Shown: one piece after another, positions 1 through 10,306 of the stretch
How positions within the stretch are numbered: position 1 is the stretch's first letter
Layout: each line of letters starts with the position of its first letter
NCBI GenBank assembly: GCA_015179025.1
Contig: WHUX01000426.1
Span: 1 to 28,773, forward strand
Direction of reading: 5' to 3'
Source of the DNA: Terfezia claveryi
Taxonomy: Eukaryota; Ascomycota; Pezizomycetes; Pezizales; Pezizaceae
Length of the DNA: 28,773 nt
The notes under the pieces: model-generated
Databases searched by the model: none
The model's input: only the letters and a program-made list of their open reading frames with translations
Told to the model about the DNA's origin: nothing
Made by a program: the position numbers and the translations under genes

Positions 1-505
1 GCATTGTGACATGTTTCGTCGGAACAAGAAATGGTAGGGTTGAGAAATTAAGAGACACACTAGACATAGCGCTTAGTTTCTACACTTGAATATTTCACCT
101 CTGTGGAGGTGCTAGTACAATCAAGACTACGGAAACATTTGTTGAATTCCGTTGGTGTGTATGAATCGGTGGTATATCTATAAGCCCTCTAGTGATCAAT
201 AGCACTTCTGGGAAATATATAGAGGCAGGAAACTCAACAAGTATTGTCAACTAAGTTGTAAACAATCGGATTGATTTGGAAACATGGAATTCGATTTATG
301 ATTAGATTTATATTGTCTTTCCTAGTTGCATCTGAATTGAAAATAATAAGGTTATTGCCATGTGACACCTTTCGTCAGAACAACAACATACAGTCTTGGC
401 GTTTTCCCTAGTATAGTGGGGTTCAGAAATCACGAGATACTTTAGACATAGCGATTAGTTTCTCTTGACCTCTTTAGAGGGGCTAGTACAATAACGAGTA
501 TTAGT
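1..505. repeat. Diverged direct repeat pair in otherwise unassigned DNA
   Basis: Bases 1-135 and about 357-505 are two diverged copies in the same orientation. Shared blocks include the GTGACA..TTTCGTC start, AGACATAGCG.TTAGTTTCT and GGGCTAGTACAAT (GGTGCTAGTACAAT in copy 1). No coding sequence is visible. The pair could be a degraded tandem duplication or remains of a repeat-derived element; copy 1 may begin outside the window. Confidence 0.6.
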
Positions 506-1111
506 TAACTAAGCTAAATTGAGACACCAATATATGTATATATTTTTTATGTAAGACAAATGACAGCGCAATTGTATATAAACCTGGCTATGGATTATGG
601 AAACAGATGGTTTTTTCGTCAGATTCAAGATACTTGCAAAATGGACGTGTTACAAGTATCCATTATCACTGTGTGCTGAATAAAGTGAATGGAGAAGCCT
701 AGATAGTTCTCGATAATGCCTATTTTAGAATCTTAGCAAAATATATGGATCTAGTCTGGTTGGCACAACCCCCTCTTAATAGAGATATGGATCGAAGGTA
801 GTGGACACTATACTAGCCTGTGGAATTAAGCCATAGAATATCAAAACTAAATCTGTTTGGTCAGATTCTAGACATAGGGAGCACGAGGATATCTAAAAGG
901 TCAAACAGGGCTATGGGAGATCTCACTTCTGGTAAGTATAAATACCGGCAACATCCCTTTGATGATTGACATACATCCTTAACATCTCTCTACTATCAAT
1001 AGTGCTTTTCATTACCAAATTAAGCATCCTACTGACACATTCAACTACCAATCCAATGCCTACCGCTGCAAATGCAATTAACAACTCAATCGATCTATTA
1101 GGCTAGCCCCA
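506..1111. other. Non-coding stretch upstream of a broken gene
   Basis: No open frame is supported here. A TATA-like TATAAATA lies near 927-934, about 180 bases before the first coding-like block (1112), so this could be an old promoter and leader. Nothing else is recognisable. Confidence 0.35.
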
Positions 1112-2380
1112 CATGATCGTAAGTGGGAGGAGGAGGAAAAATTCATGAAGATATACTAGTTGGCGAAATGAAGTAGAGGTCCGGATTAGGGCAAAAGGCT
1201 GGCAGTGGAAAAAGGATGGGGGAAATGACTATGCTGCATTCCAAATGAAATGCGTCAGTCTAGATGATTTCCCTGCATCAGGAGCTGCTGTAATCCGCCG
1301 GGATCCACAGACGGATGATATGAAACCTGCCTACAAGGCATTGAACGAGCTTATACTCGATTGTTTTAAAAAGGTACGGGAATCCCGTGGGAAACGAAAG
1401 AGGGCAGCAGCTCAAGAAGAGGTCATGGCATGGGCAGGGCAAGTTGAAGATAAGGAAGGAGCCGACATGGAAGAGAGGGCTCCCAGCAAGAGGGGCAGGT
1501 TTGAGGATGGACACCCAGTTGTCATTTACATCCTGGATCCAGAGGATGTGGTACACCATCTGCAGCCTTGGGTTTGGAATTGGAATGCAACAGGCGTCAA
1601 AAAGTTGAGAGTTCTATATGAAGTGTCATTAAATGCACTCCACGTAAAGGTTTCTTCTTAGCTTCCAGATGGATGAAAGGTGAGAGAAATAATAGGCTCA
1701 TTGGAGGACCCTGACCCTGTGGCAGGTGACCCTCTTATGATCCCACCCCAGACCACGCACATCTGATCCGACGATGAGTTAGATACATTTTTGCGTTTAA
1801 CTGAAGCACGACCAATCAAGTTATTGATTGTATTGCATAGGGACATAGCAGTGAGAGGTAATAGTCCCCTCCTGCTGTGTGCAATGCAAGCATATACTAC
1901 TTCAATCTGGGCCGATTTGACGGGCCAGAGTATTATATAGATGAGATAGAGGACTTGGAAGAAGAGGTGACAAGGAGGACAGGGGGTAGGAGGGGGGTTC
2001 TATGAAGGGACCATAAATTTGAGGAAAGTTTGGAGGATTGTCAGTGTCGGATACGCCGACAATAGTGGGTGCTAGCCAATCTAGAGGCGAAGCATAAAGC
2101 CGTATTTCATGATGCAATCTATGAGAGTGATGCCGGTGGAGGGCTAAGGGTACTCTGCTATGGGGAAGAGGACAAACTAACTGGCAAGCAGGTAGTTCAG
2201 TTCAGAGCAGGGGTCGTGGACTATGTTATGAACTTGGCGGTAAGAGCCATAGCCAATACAGAGGCTGGCGGAGGACTCACAAATAAACAACTAGTAAGGA
2301 GAGCCGTAAGGTATGTGAAGGCAGAAATAAATAGGAGTGTAACATATGCCGCCTTAGGACTACCACAAACAGAGGCATGA
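1112..2380 (+). pseudogene. Broken gene of unknown family
   Basis: Three coding-like blocks follow one another on the plus strand. Block 1 (from 1112, about 16 residues) starts HDRKWEEEEKF, like the first helix of a Myb/SANT domain. After a frame change near 1155-1170, block 2 runs through SWRNEVEV and GWQWKKDGGNDY into the open frame 1245-1661, which ends at TAG. It continues in frame past that stop and a TGA to about 1934 (DELDTFLRLTEARPIK, then AYTTSIWADL). A second shift leads to block 3, which runs from about 1930, past TGA and TAG, into 2069-2380 and ends at a natural-looking stop after GLPQTEA. The blocks are rich in charged residues, with a KRKR-type basic patch near residue 50 of 1245-1661. 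I do not recognise the family. A Myb-like DNA-binding protein or a transposon accessory protein is possible. At least two frameshifts and several stops make it non-functional. Confidence 0.5.
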
Positions 2381-2399
2381 AGAAAAGGGGATACACAAC

Positions 2400-2584
2400 G
2401 TCGGGCGGGGGGGTAATTGGGACTGAGAGGGGAGTGTTATTGGGATATATGGTGGGATGGATAGAGGGTTATTGGAATATATGATGGGACGGGGGAGGGC
2501 TTAGTGGGGGAGGGTTATTGGTATATGTTATTGGGATATGTAGTGGAATAAGAGAGGGCTGATTTGGGAAGTTTTTTTTTTTTT
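2400..2584. repeat. G-rich degenerate repeat followed by a T run
   Basis: The plus strand carries repeated GGGTTATTGG.ATAT and GTGGGA or GGGGGAGGG blocks with irregular spacing, then a T run of about 14 bases at 2571-2584. This is an imperfect minisatellite directly after the broken gene. The rest of 2585-2817 shows nothing recognisable. Confidence 0.5.
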
Positions 2585-2817
2585 TATATCTTGTATAGTT
2601 TTTGATTTTTAGTGTTTATAAGTGTTTATGAATAGTAGAAATAAGAATGCAATATGTCAGAATTTATGGACATACATTGGTAGCACGAAGTAAGGAACGA
2701 ACAGGGATGAGATAGGAAGCACCTGAAGCAGTGCCAGTGACATGAAGTACCTGACGTGCATGAAAGAAGGGCACATCCTAATGCAGATTTTTTTTTGCTG
2801 ATGGATGTGAAACGTAG

Positions 2818-3496
2818 TGTAATGAATGGAACTAGGTAGTATTCATTTAGTACCGTTTATACAATCTATATCCGTAGGCACAAACGTTTGTGTATTTCAG
2901 TTCTGCTAAGGCAAGACCTCAGAAGGGTAGGGAAATTACTATGTGGAACGTTCCCAGAGGAAACAGTAATTAACTGGTGTAATCTATCTTATATGATTTG
3001 TGCTATCTAAGCTATATGATCTTGATATGATTGGAATATAGGCTTGCTTGCTCTGTGTGCTTGCTTGTTGCTTCTTGTCTTTTTTGTGGATTCCAGAGGG
3101 AATCCAGCGGCCTATTTATACTCCTCTGATATCTGATGACTAAGGAAATAAATACAATAAAGGGTGGCATACCAGAAGGTGGTGCACTATACAAAAGGGG
3201 TCATGTGGCCATAGTAATGAGTCATACGCCTTTAAACAGAGGTCATGTGGCTATAGTAATAAGTCACACACCTTAAATCGAGGTCATGTAGCCATAATGA
3301 GGGTGTCTTCATATGGCAAGTACTATGGAACTTCCCATGGTAGATTCCGCGAGCTATGAATGCTTATAAAGCAATAGGAAGTGGTTGAAGGCTAGTCCTT
3401 CAATTGAGAGCTTAGTTACATAATATAGTAGTAATATAGGAAATACAAAAGTATATAATCAATTATATAAGCAATGTAACAATGTTCTCCATTAAA
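2818..3496 (-). repeat. LTR of the chromovirus family (LTR1, 3' LTR of copy 1)
   Basis: This 679-bp terminal repeat is bounded on the plus strand by TGTAAT and ATTAAA, which is TTTAAT...ATTACA in the element's own orientation (first base changed from the TGTAAT seen in the other copies). The polypurine tract TATGGGGAAG lies directly beside it inside the element. A TATA box (TATAAATA, 3120-3113 on the minus strand) and three copies of a roughly 40-bp U3 repeat (3199-3300, with GGTCATGTGGCCATAG) are visible. It matches LTR2 (6437-7107), which is inverted relative to it, and LTR3 (16165-16775). Confidence 0.9.
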
Positions 3497-3599
3497 CTTC
3501 CCCATATAGAAGGATTTCCTATCCTTACTTATTTCGCTCTGCCATATTGGTTTCCATATGTCCTAAGATTTGATGCATTATTAATACATTAGCATTAAC

Positions 3600-6436
3600 A
3601 TGAATATCCTTAGTGTTTCCTTAACTCATGATTCTATCTCGTTCTCATTGGATGAGAGCTCGGGTCTTATCTCTGGTTCTTGGTCCTTGTTTTCCTTTCG
3701 TTCTTCAATGTCTCTTGAATGTATCTTCTATACTTCCAGTCATCCAGAAGTTTTAAAGAATTTAGGTAGTGATATCTTTGGCGTTTACCTAAAAATCATG
3801 TTTAGGAGAGTATCCTAGCCATCAGACCTTATATTGTCATTCTCCAGTTCGAGGAGCTGTTCTGAATTCTAATACCTTATCAACTTGATAACGATTATCT
3901 TGAATTGGTCCTGGTTCCTAAGATTGTCTGTGAGGGAACTGAGTAGGATTGTTTTCATAGTAAGGTTTGAGTTTGCTGATATGAAAAGTATTATATATGA
4001 GGTGGAGGTCAGGTTGACTAGATAGGTCTAGGCTATAGTTATTACGTTTACGATTACTAGAAATAATGGGATATGGGCCTAGCCATTTTGGTTTGAGTTT
4101 GGGTAAGATGTTCGACAGGTTGATATTTTCTGAGGTAAGCATAACTTATTGTCTGACTGAAAATTTGGCTGTATTAGGTAGTTGTTTGTTTGCTTGAGAT
4201 GCTTGAGTCTTCTTGGCGTCATATAGGTTTTTAGATGTTACTTCATGACGTTCATTTGTTGGTACATATGCATTAATAGGGTATAGAAGTATCGATACAC
4301 CAAGATGTGCATTAAATCCAAATAGTATGGAAAAGGGACTATTCTGTCTAGCAGCAATATACCTAGAGTTAAGTTTCAACTGGATCTCTGGTAGTTTCTG
4401 TAGCCAATCAAATCCTTCGATTTTACAGGTTCTTGCTACTTGTAGAATTTCTTTGTTCACAATTTCTGATTGTCTGTCTATACGTGGATGATATGCGGTA
4501 GACGGTTCCAACTTGATTCCTTTATTCCTAGCCCAATCTTGAAAGTGCGTTGATATAAAAAGAATGTCGCGGTTAAAAACAATACAAAAAAGGTATCCCA
4601 TAGTCGAGACTACATGAGTATCAAAAGTAGCAGTACATTGTTCTGCTGTGAAATTATCTGAGACAGGAATAAGAAACTTAAATCCTGATTGTCTATCGAC
4701 AATCGTCCAAAGTTATGAAATACAAACTACATGATCTTCTTCAACAGGAATATTCAGGTACAAAATTGAACACTTAGTAAATACAGGTGCTAACTTAAGA
4801 AAATCCATCGATATGTCAGTTCATAGCCTGCTTGGTATATCTAATGGGGTTACGAGTCCAAGTGGCCCTTTGTTGGAGTACTTTGTTTGTTGACAAGTAT
4901 CACAACTTCTGATATAGTCCTTAGTTGATTCTGTAAAGGACTGGCAATCATATCGGTGAGTAAGATATTTCATTGTTTTTTCAATGCTACCATGAGCGGT
5001 TGCCTCATGTATATCTTTAATAACCAATTCGAGATAGTTCTTACCTTCGATATTAAAGGTAGAGGGCAAGACTAATCTCCATTGTCCTTGTCGGTTCTTG
5101 ACATACAAAAATCCGTCTCTTCTTCTATGATCCTTATGTTTCATAAAGGTATCATAGTAGTTCTTCCAGATAGGATATACTTTCATACATGATTGATATG
5201 TGGCTTTTATACCTGTACCTTGGTCAAGCCATTGTGTGATGAAGTAGTCCTTGTTATCCTCCCATCCGTCGCTGATATGTTTCTTTTCAATAACCTTGTT
5301 GAGGGTTGGTTCAATCCTTATATTGAAGTCATTGATGGTAGGTTTCTTCTCCTTGCATGTAGAAATATTATGTCCTGAGAACTTACAGAAGTCACAACGC
5401 TGTCTGGAGGTCTTAGTGTCCTGAATGAAAGAGGGTGAATCTTCGTCAATAGCTACTCACTTTTTAGAATGAGTGGTGACGGTGGCAGTATTGATTGGAA
5501 TTGTATTACTGCTGCTAGCAGTTGTAGCTAGTTGTTGAGGTGCATTCTATGGTTGTTGTGGGGCAACAGGAGTATTCATGATCTCTTGTTCCATTTGTCG
5601 GGTGCTCATTTGTTCGGTAGGGTTACTGAACTTAATGCTGGGTTGGAGAGTAGGTCATGTCGGCTTGTTGGTAATCTATCTTTTTGCCCATTCTCTAATT
5701 TCCTGGATAGCTTCTTCACGACTGAGAGCTTGATGAGGTGGATATGCTGGTGTTTGTTGTACTGGTGCTAGTTCCTTTTGAGGCTTATTTGCGGATACGA
5801 GATGCACAATACAAGTCGTAAGGAATTCCTTCTCCTTCTTAATAACTGAGGCTGACAAGTTACAGTTCAAACTACCATGTCTGTGGTAGTTGCAGATTGC
5901 GCATTTTTCGACAGTGAACATGCAGTTGTTCATGGCGTGGGAGCTGCCATAAACTGGACAGTAAAAATCTCGGCAAAAGGACCAGTGCATCCTTTTGTGT
6001 TGTTACCAATTGCTATGAGCCAGGTCGATAGCAATTTCCTTCGCTTCTTTGGGAGTGAGAGATTTTTGTTGAACGTTTTCAGAAGATGAAGGCCTATATC
6101 TTAGTCCAAGAACTGTTAAAGGTTTGTTCTTGTTTATATTGGGTACACGATCATACCCGCTGAAAACTTCTTCTGGTATGGTAGATAGAGTTTCGTCGTC
6201 TGAGGACTCTTCTTCCTTCATCATATCACATTCGCTTTCTTCATCTGGCATGCCCTCGAAGTATGGACAGAAGATATAGTGTCCAAGTTCTTCGGCTCTA
6301 CCATGACATTTGTTGAAGTCACAGTCAACATGCTTGAAATTGATAGCTCCGCGAGAAACTATATTGTTCTGATTAGAGGTTTCTGGTAAGTGGAAAGTTC
6401 TTGAAACTTTGGTAGAGATATTGCGGTTGTAGGTGT
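3600..6436 (-). pseudogene. pol: Chromovirus pol fragment: Cys/His linker, integrase, chromodomain
   Basis: One continuous minus-strand frame runs from 6436 to at least 3760, broken by stop codons but with no frameshift: the open pieces ending at 6003, 5676, 4821, 4146 and 3918 are all in register. In order it has Cys cluster 1 (about 6325-6270), an acidic stretch, Cys cluster 2 (about 5980-5870), a Q/T-rich stretch, a canonical CX2CX4HX4C knuckle (5396-5355), the integrase H2C2 domain (DIHEATAHGS then SCDTCQ, about 5090-4885), and the core. The first catalytic Asp lies in SMDF just after the stop at 4821-4823, the second in NRD, and the Glu in RQSE. An integrase tail with KLKPKWLGPYPI and a chromodomain (about 3893-3765; RYQVDKVLEFR, WLGYSPK) follow. 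The integrase inserts cDNA into the genome; the chromodomain is known to direct insertion to marked chromatin. Several stops fit TGG or CAA changed by transition. Confidence 0.88.
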
Positions 6437-7107
6437 TGTAATGGAGAACATTGTTTCATTGCTTATATAATTGATTATATACTTTTGTATTTCCTATATT
6501 ACTACTATGTTATGTAACTAAGCCTCTTGGTTGAAGGACTAGCCTTCAACTACCTCCTATTGCTTTATAAGCATCCCTAGCACGCGGAATTTGCCATGGG
6601 AAGTTCCATGGCACTTGCTATATCTAGACACCCTCATAATGGCCACGTGACCTCTGTTTTAGGCGTGTGACTCATTACTATGGCCACATGACCATCGTTT
6701 AAGGCATGTGAATCATTACTATGGCCACATGACCCCCTTTTGTACAGTGCACCACCTTCTGGTGTGCCATCCTTTATTGTATTTATTTCCTTAGTCATCA
6801 GATCTCACAGGAGTATAAATAGGCCACTGGATTCCCTCTGGAACCCATAGAAAGCAACAAGCAAGCCCACAGAGCAAGCAAGCCTATATTCCGATCAGAT
6901 CAAGATTATATAGCTTAGATAGCACAAATCATATAAGATAGATTATACCAGTTAATTACTGTTCCCTCTGGGAATGTCCTATATAGTAATCTCCCTACCC
7001 TTCTGAGGTCTTACCTCAGCAGAACCGAAATACACAAACGTCCATGCCTATAGATATAGATTGTATAAACGGTACTGAATGAATACTGTCTAGTACTATT
7101 CATTACA
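6437..7107 (+). repeat. LTR of the chromovirus family (LTR2, plus orientation)
   Basis: This 671-bp LTR is bounded by TGTAAT and ATTACA. It has a TATA box TATAAATA at 6814-6821 and three U3 repeats of about 40 bp (about 6640-6735), one holding a CACGTG box. It lies in the opposite orientation to LTR1 and abuts the truncated pol of copy 1. The flanking five bases (GGTGT left, TTTTT right) do not match, so it is not a simple solo LTR with a target duplication. A gag-like frame follows, so it is best read as the 5' LTR of a second, plus-strand insertion nested in copy 1. Confidence 0.88.
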
Positions 7108-7457
7108 TTTTTTTTAACTTACTTACCTAATCTTTACTCTTAAATCCAAGGCCTGATCAACCTTCGGATACTTTTATTACACTCACGCAAGTATATAAAA
7201 TTCGACACCCAAGTGCACATATAAAATCAATATCGCTATTCAACTAGCTAGCCAACAAAATCCAACAAATAAGACATCAGACTCTCAACTGTAGTACATC
7301 AACAAAAGACTTAGAAGCAAGGTAAGCAGAGCTCTAACGGGCAGTGGTATCCCACATTAAAAAATCCTACCCTCATTCACAACACTTTTCCCAATAAGAT
7401 CGACAACTCATCTTGCACTCCTGGCAACTGCCATTACATCTGTACCTGTAAATCTAG
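7108..7457. other. Leader-like non-coding stretch after LTR2
   Basis: No coding signal is visible. If LTR2 is a 5' LTR, this is its untranslated leader and should begin with a primer-binding site. The first bases after 7107 are a run of T followed by AACTTACTTACC, which I cannot match to a tRNA 3' end by eye. Confidence 0.35.
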
Positions 7458-8606
7458 TACACCATTGAAAAACTGGTCCTCCAGGTTCCAAGAATAATTA
7501 GTCTAAACAACTAGGCGTCACAATTCCAAGGCTCAAATCTCGGTGCCTCCACTACAGCCATTTCCTCTAGAAAAGAATTACCTCCATCAGAACCTTCCTT
7601 AGGCCCAGACATCTCTACCAATAACTCTGTGCCCCCAACATCTACCTCAACACACCAATCAGAAAACGTGACACTCTTGCTGGAAGAACTAGAACTAGAT
7701 TCTAGACCAGTAGACGAAGAGAAACCAGGTCTATAAGGAACATCAGGATCCTGACATCCAGCCTCTCCAGCCGTATGAGCCACCAAGCCAATAGAACCGT
7801 CAGTCGAACGGAGATCATATGGATCATCAGCCACCACACCATCAGCATAGTAAGGTGCCAAAGAAGAAAAGTAACTTGACGATCATATCGTATAACCAGC
7901 TGCATTTAGTTGCAAACAGATGACTAAATCAGACATAATGGTGTCTGAACTTAGTAAAAAGACTAAGAGGTCAAGACAATTAACTATGTTACACGAAGAT
8001 ATTAAAAAATTAGTAGAAGAAACTCCCAGAAAGACCAGATTTGTAATTCCTAATACGGAAGGGGAAATAAGTCTGCCCATGGATATAGAATTAGGAGAAC
8101 TAGGCATAGCAGGAACCAAACTATATTTTAGTATGGCTTTACCTCTCACACCAAAAGAATTTTGGGACAGATATCTTCAAACAATTAAAGAGATTTTGAA
8201 ATATACTCGCTCAATGGAACATGCTCAACAGTATCATCCTAATGATACTCGACTCTTAATAGAAGCCATAGCAAAACACTATTTAGGGCTAACACCTTAC
8301 CCATTCAAAAAGGAAGACTTAGAAATGAATGCATTTTTAAGCAAGGAATTAAAGAAACCTGTTGTTCCACTTTTAAGGAAACCGAATTGGGTAATAAATA
8401 ACTGGGAAGAAATAATGGCATTCATGATGAGTGGCACTCATCTAGAAGAATCAGCATATATCGCGGAGAATTTTTTCAATCCTAGCAAAGAACTTCCAGG
8501 AGCGTTCCTGAGAACACCAAAAGATCAATCAAAAGGTAAAGGTCTAGCACCTAAGACACCAGAAAGGAGGACTGAGTCAGCCAAAGAACCAGACGATAAA
8601 GACTAA
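7458..8606 (+). pseudogene. Gag-like reading frame downstream of LTR2; intact from 7920
   Basis: The open frame from ATG 7920 to 8606 encodes 228 residues. It is basic at the start (KKTKRSRQ) and predicted mostly helical (FWDRYLQTIKEILKY, then YHPNDTRLLIEAIAKHYLGL), with a low-complexity charged tail (KGKGLAPKTPERRTESAKEP). It has no zinc knuckle. The same register continues upstream to about 7458 through eight stops (7512, 7734, 7752, 7776, 7848, 7851, 7872 and 7893). Each is one C-to-T change from CAA, CAG or CGA, and the text between is Ser/Pro/Thr-rich as in a disordered gag N-terminus. I infer a gag protein from position and shape; no family motif proves it. Alternatively, 7920-8606 is an unrelated small gene, or 7861-7511 on the minus strand is real. 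Confidence 0.45.
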
Positions 8607-8747
8607 CTACTAGAAGATATAGAATTACCAGCGCTGTCGCATTCCTATGTTATTGTGGATACTTTAATGTTAGTCGGCAACTCCTATTTATTTCCGTATA
8701 CATAAGACAACTTTATTTTAGTGGCGTCGCGTAGCACATAGTACGCA
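8607..8747. other. Short unassigned stretch
   Basis: I see no gene or clear repeat here. The gag-like frame ends just before it and tandem repeats begin just after, so the plus-strand chromovirus appears truncated within or near this interval. Confidence 0.3.
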
Positions 8748-8925
8748 TTGTCTGGAATACTGTTGCTTTAGTAAGTATTGTGGAGACTAAAATGTTCGCC
8801 ACCATGTTGTCCAGAATACCGTTGCTTTAGTAAGTATTGTGGAGACTAAAAATGGTCGCTATTATATTGTCAAGAATACCGTTGCGATATAGTAGTGCTA
8901 AAATGCAGCTTATAACCACGCTAGA
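8748..8925. repeat. 60-bp tandem repeat, about 2.5 to 3 copies
   Basis: Units begin with TTGTC(T/C)(G/A)GAATAC at 8748, TTGTCCAGAATACC at 8807 and TTGTCAAGAATACC at 8867. Each of the first two contains GTTGCTTTAGTAAGTATTGTGG. The third copy degenerates after GTTGCGATAT. Confidence 0.8.
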
Positions 8926-8967
8926 ACAGGCTATGCATACGCTAACAGCTCTGGAATCTTGGCACTA

Positions 8968-9051
8968 GAGCAGATTTCGGAGCAGATTTCGGAGCAGATT
9001 TCGGAGCAGATTTTGGAGCAGATTTCGGAGCAGATTTCGGAGCAGACTTCA
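8968..9051. repeat. 12-bp minisatellite, seven copies
   Basis: The unit GAGCAGATTTCG is repeated seven times head to tail, with a TTTTG variant in the fourth copy and a degenerate last copy. It differs from the neighbouring 12-bp array that forms the tip of palindrome A. Confidence 0.9.
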
Positions 9052-9113
9052 GATCGAGAATATGTACAGCGGAAATATTCATTTTATTCACTAATTATAA
9101 TAGTATACACAGC

Positions 9114-9304
9114 GTACTAATACTCGCTACAACACTCACGCTAATACTCGCTACAACACTCGCTCTAATACTCACTCTAATACTCGCTACAACACTCGCT
9201 CTAATACTCGCTCTAATACTCACTACAACACTCGCTCTAATACTCGCTCTAATAATCACTCTAATATTCGCTCTAATACTCACTCTAATACTTGCTCTAA
9301 TATG
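9114..9304. repeat. 12-bp minisatellite, left tip of palindrome A
   Basis: About 16 units of TAATACTCGCTC, with a CGCTACAACACT variant that alternates to give 24-bp higher-order units. The array at 10307-10448 is its inverted counterpart. Confidence 0.9.
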
Positions 9305-9668
9305 CTTTGGAAATTATACAAGACATTGGATAAAGAGCAAAGGGAAAAGGTATGAGGGGGGAAGGTATATATACAGGAAAACTATAGTTGCCAAGCCCGA
9401 TTGCCAAGGCCGACAATATAGAGTTTCCGGAGACAATGAGATAATGGATAATAAGAGGGGTGGTATGATAGTGCTCAGCCCCGCTCAGCCCACTATCGCA
9501 TGCGGGTGCAGTACTACTTAATGCCTAACCTAGTAATAGTCATATTGGGAAATCGTAGTCGTAGAACTGCGATATGTGTGGAGTTCAGCTTTGTGATATG
9601 TATCGTAGGAAGTTATGCCTTCACAGCCTATTTATATATATCCAAGAAACTCATACATTCGAGGCTTA

Positions 9669-9934
9669 AATGCATAGAGGCCGTGAAAGTATGAATTCCA
9701 TACATATCTAGAGATCATGAAAGCATGAAATCCATGCATATATATATATAAGCCTCGAATGCATGAATTCCATGCATATCTAGAGATCGTGAAAGCATGA
9801 AATCCATTCATATATATATATAAGCCTCGAATGCATGAATTCCATGCATATCTAGAGACCGTGAAAGCATGAATTCTATGCATATATATATATAAGCCTC
9901 GAAAGCATGAATTCCATGCATAAGTATATATATA
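9669..9934. repeat. 72-bp tandem repeat in the loop of palindrome A
   Basis: The landmark AAGCCTCGAATGCATG starts at 9750 and 9822, and again at 9894 as the variant AAGCCTCGAAAGCATG, giving a 72-bp period. Each unit has an (AT)n run, a GAATTC with flanking GCAT inverted repeats, and CATATCTAGAGA.CGTGAAAGCATG. The period is a multiple of three, so open frames on the minus strand are expected by chance. Confidence 0.85.
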
Positions 9935-10306
9935 TAAGCCTCGAATGCATGAGTTTCTTGGATATATATATATAGGCCGTGAAGGCATAACTTCCTGCGA
10001 TACATATCACAAAGCTGAACTCCACACATATCGCAGTACTACGACTACGATTTCCCAATATGACTATTACCAGGTCAGGCATTGAGTAGTACAGCACCTG
10101 TGCGTGACAGTGGGCTGAGCGGGGCTGAGCACTGTCATGCCACCCCTCTTATTATCCATTATCTCATAGTCTTCGGAAAGTCTATATTGTCGGCCTTGGC
10201 AATCGGGCTTGGCCACTATTGTTTTCTGGTATCTATACTTCACTTACTCATGCTTTTTTCCTTTGCTCTTTATCCAATGTCTTATAAAATTTCTAAGGCA
10301 TATTAC

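Larger units (their letters stand above)
2818..6436 (-). mobile_element. Chromodomain Ty3/Gypsy retrotransposon, 5'-truncated (copy 1)
   Basis: A minus-strand remnant of a chromovirus. In transcription order it holds a Cys/His-rich linker (6436-5355), an integrase H2C2 zinc domain, an integrase core, an integrase tail, a chromodomain, a polypurine tract next to 3497 and the 3' LTR (2818-3496). The piece stops abruptly at 6436, where a plus-oriented LTR of the same family begins at its terminal TG. RNase H, reverse transcriptase, protease and gag are absent. The plus-strand copy at 12850-16775 aligns along the whole length, which confirms the family and shows that RNase H lies upstream of the linker. 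Confidence 0.9.

Noticed and set aside
7511..7861. 116-codon minus-strand open frame
   Set aside because: It overlaps antisense to the Ser/Pro-rich gag-like plus frame, is low-complexity and has no recognisable domain. Not fully excluded.
8968..9304. Regularly spaced repeats as a CRISPR array
   Set aside because: Units are contiguous with no unique spacers, and the context is a fungal genome.
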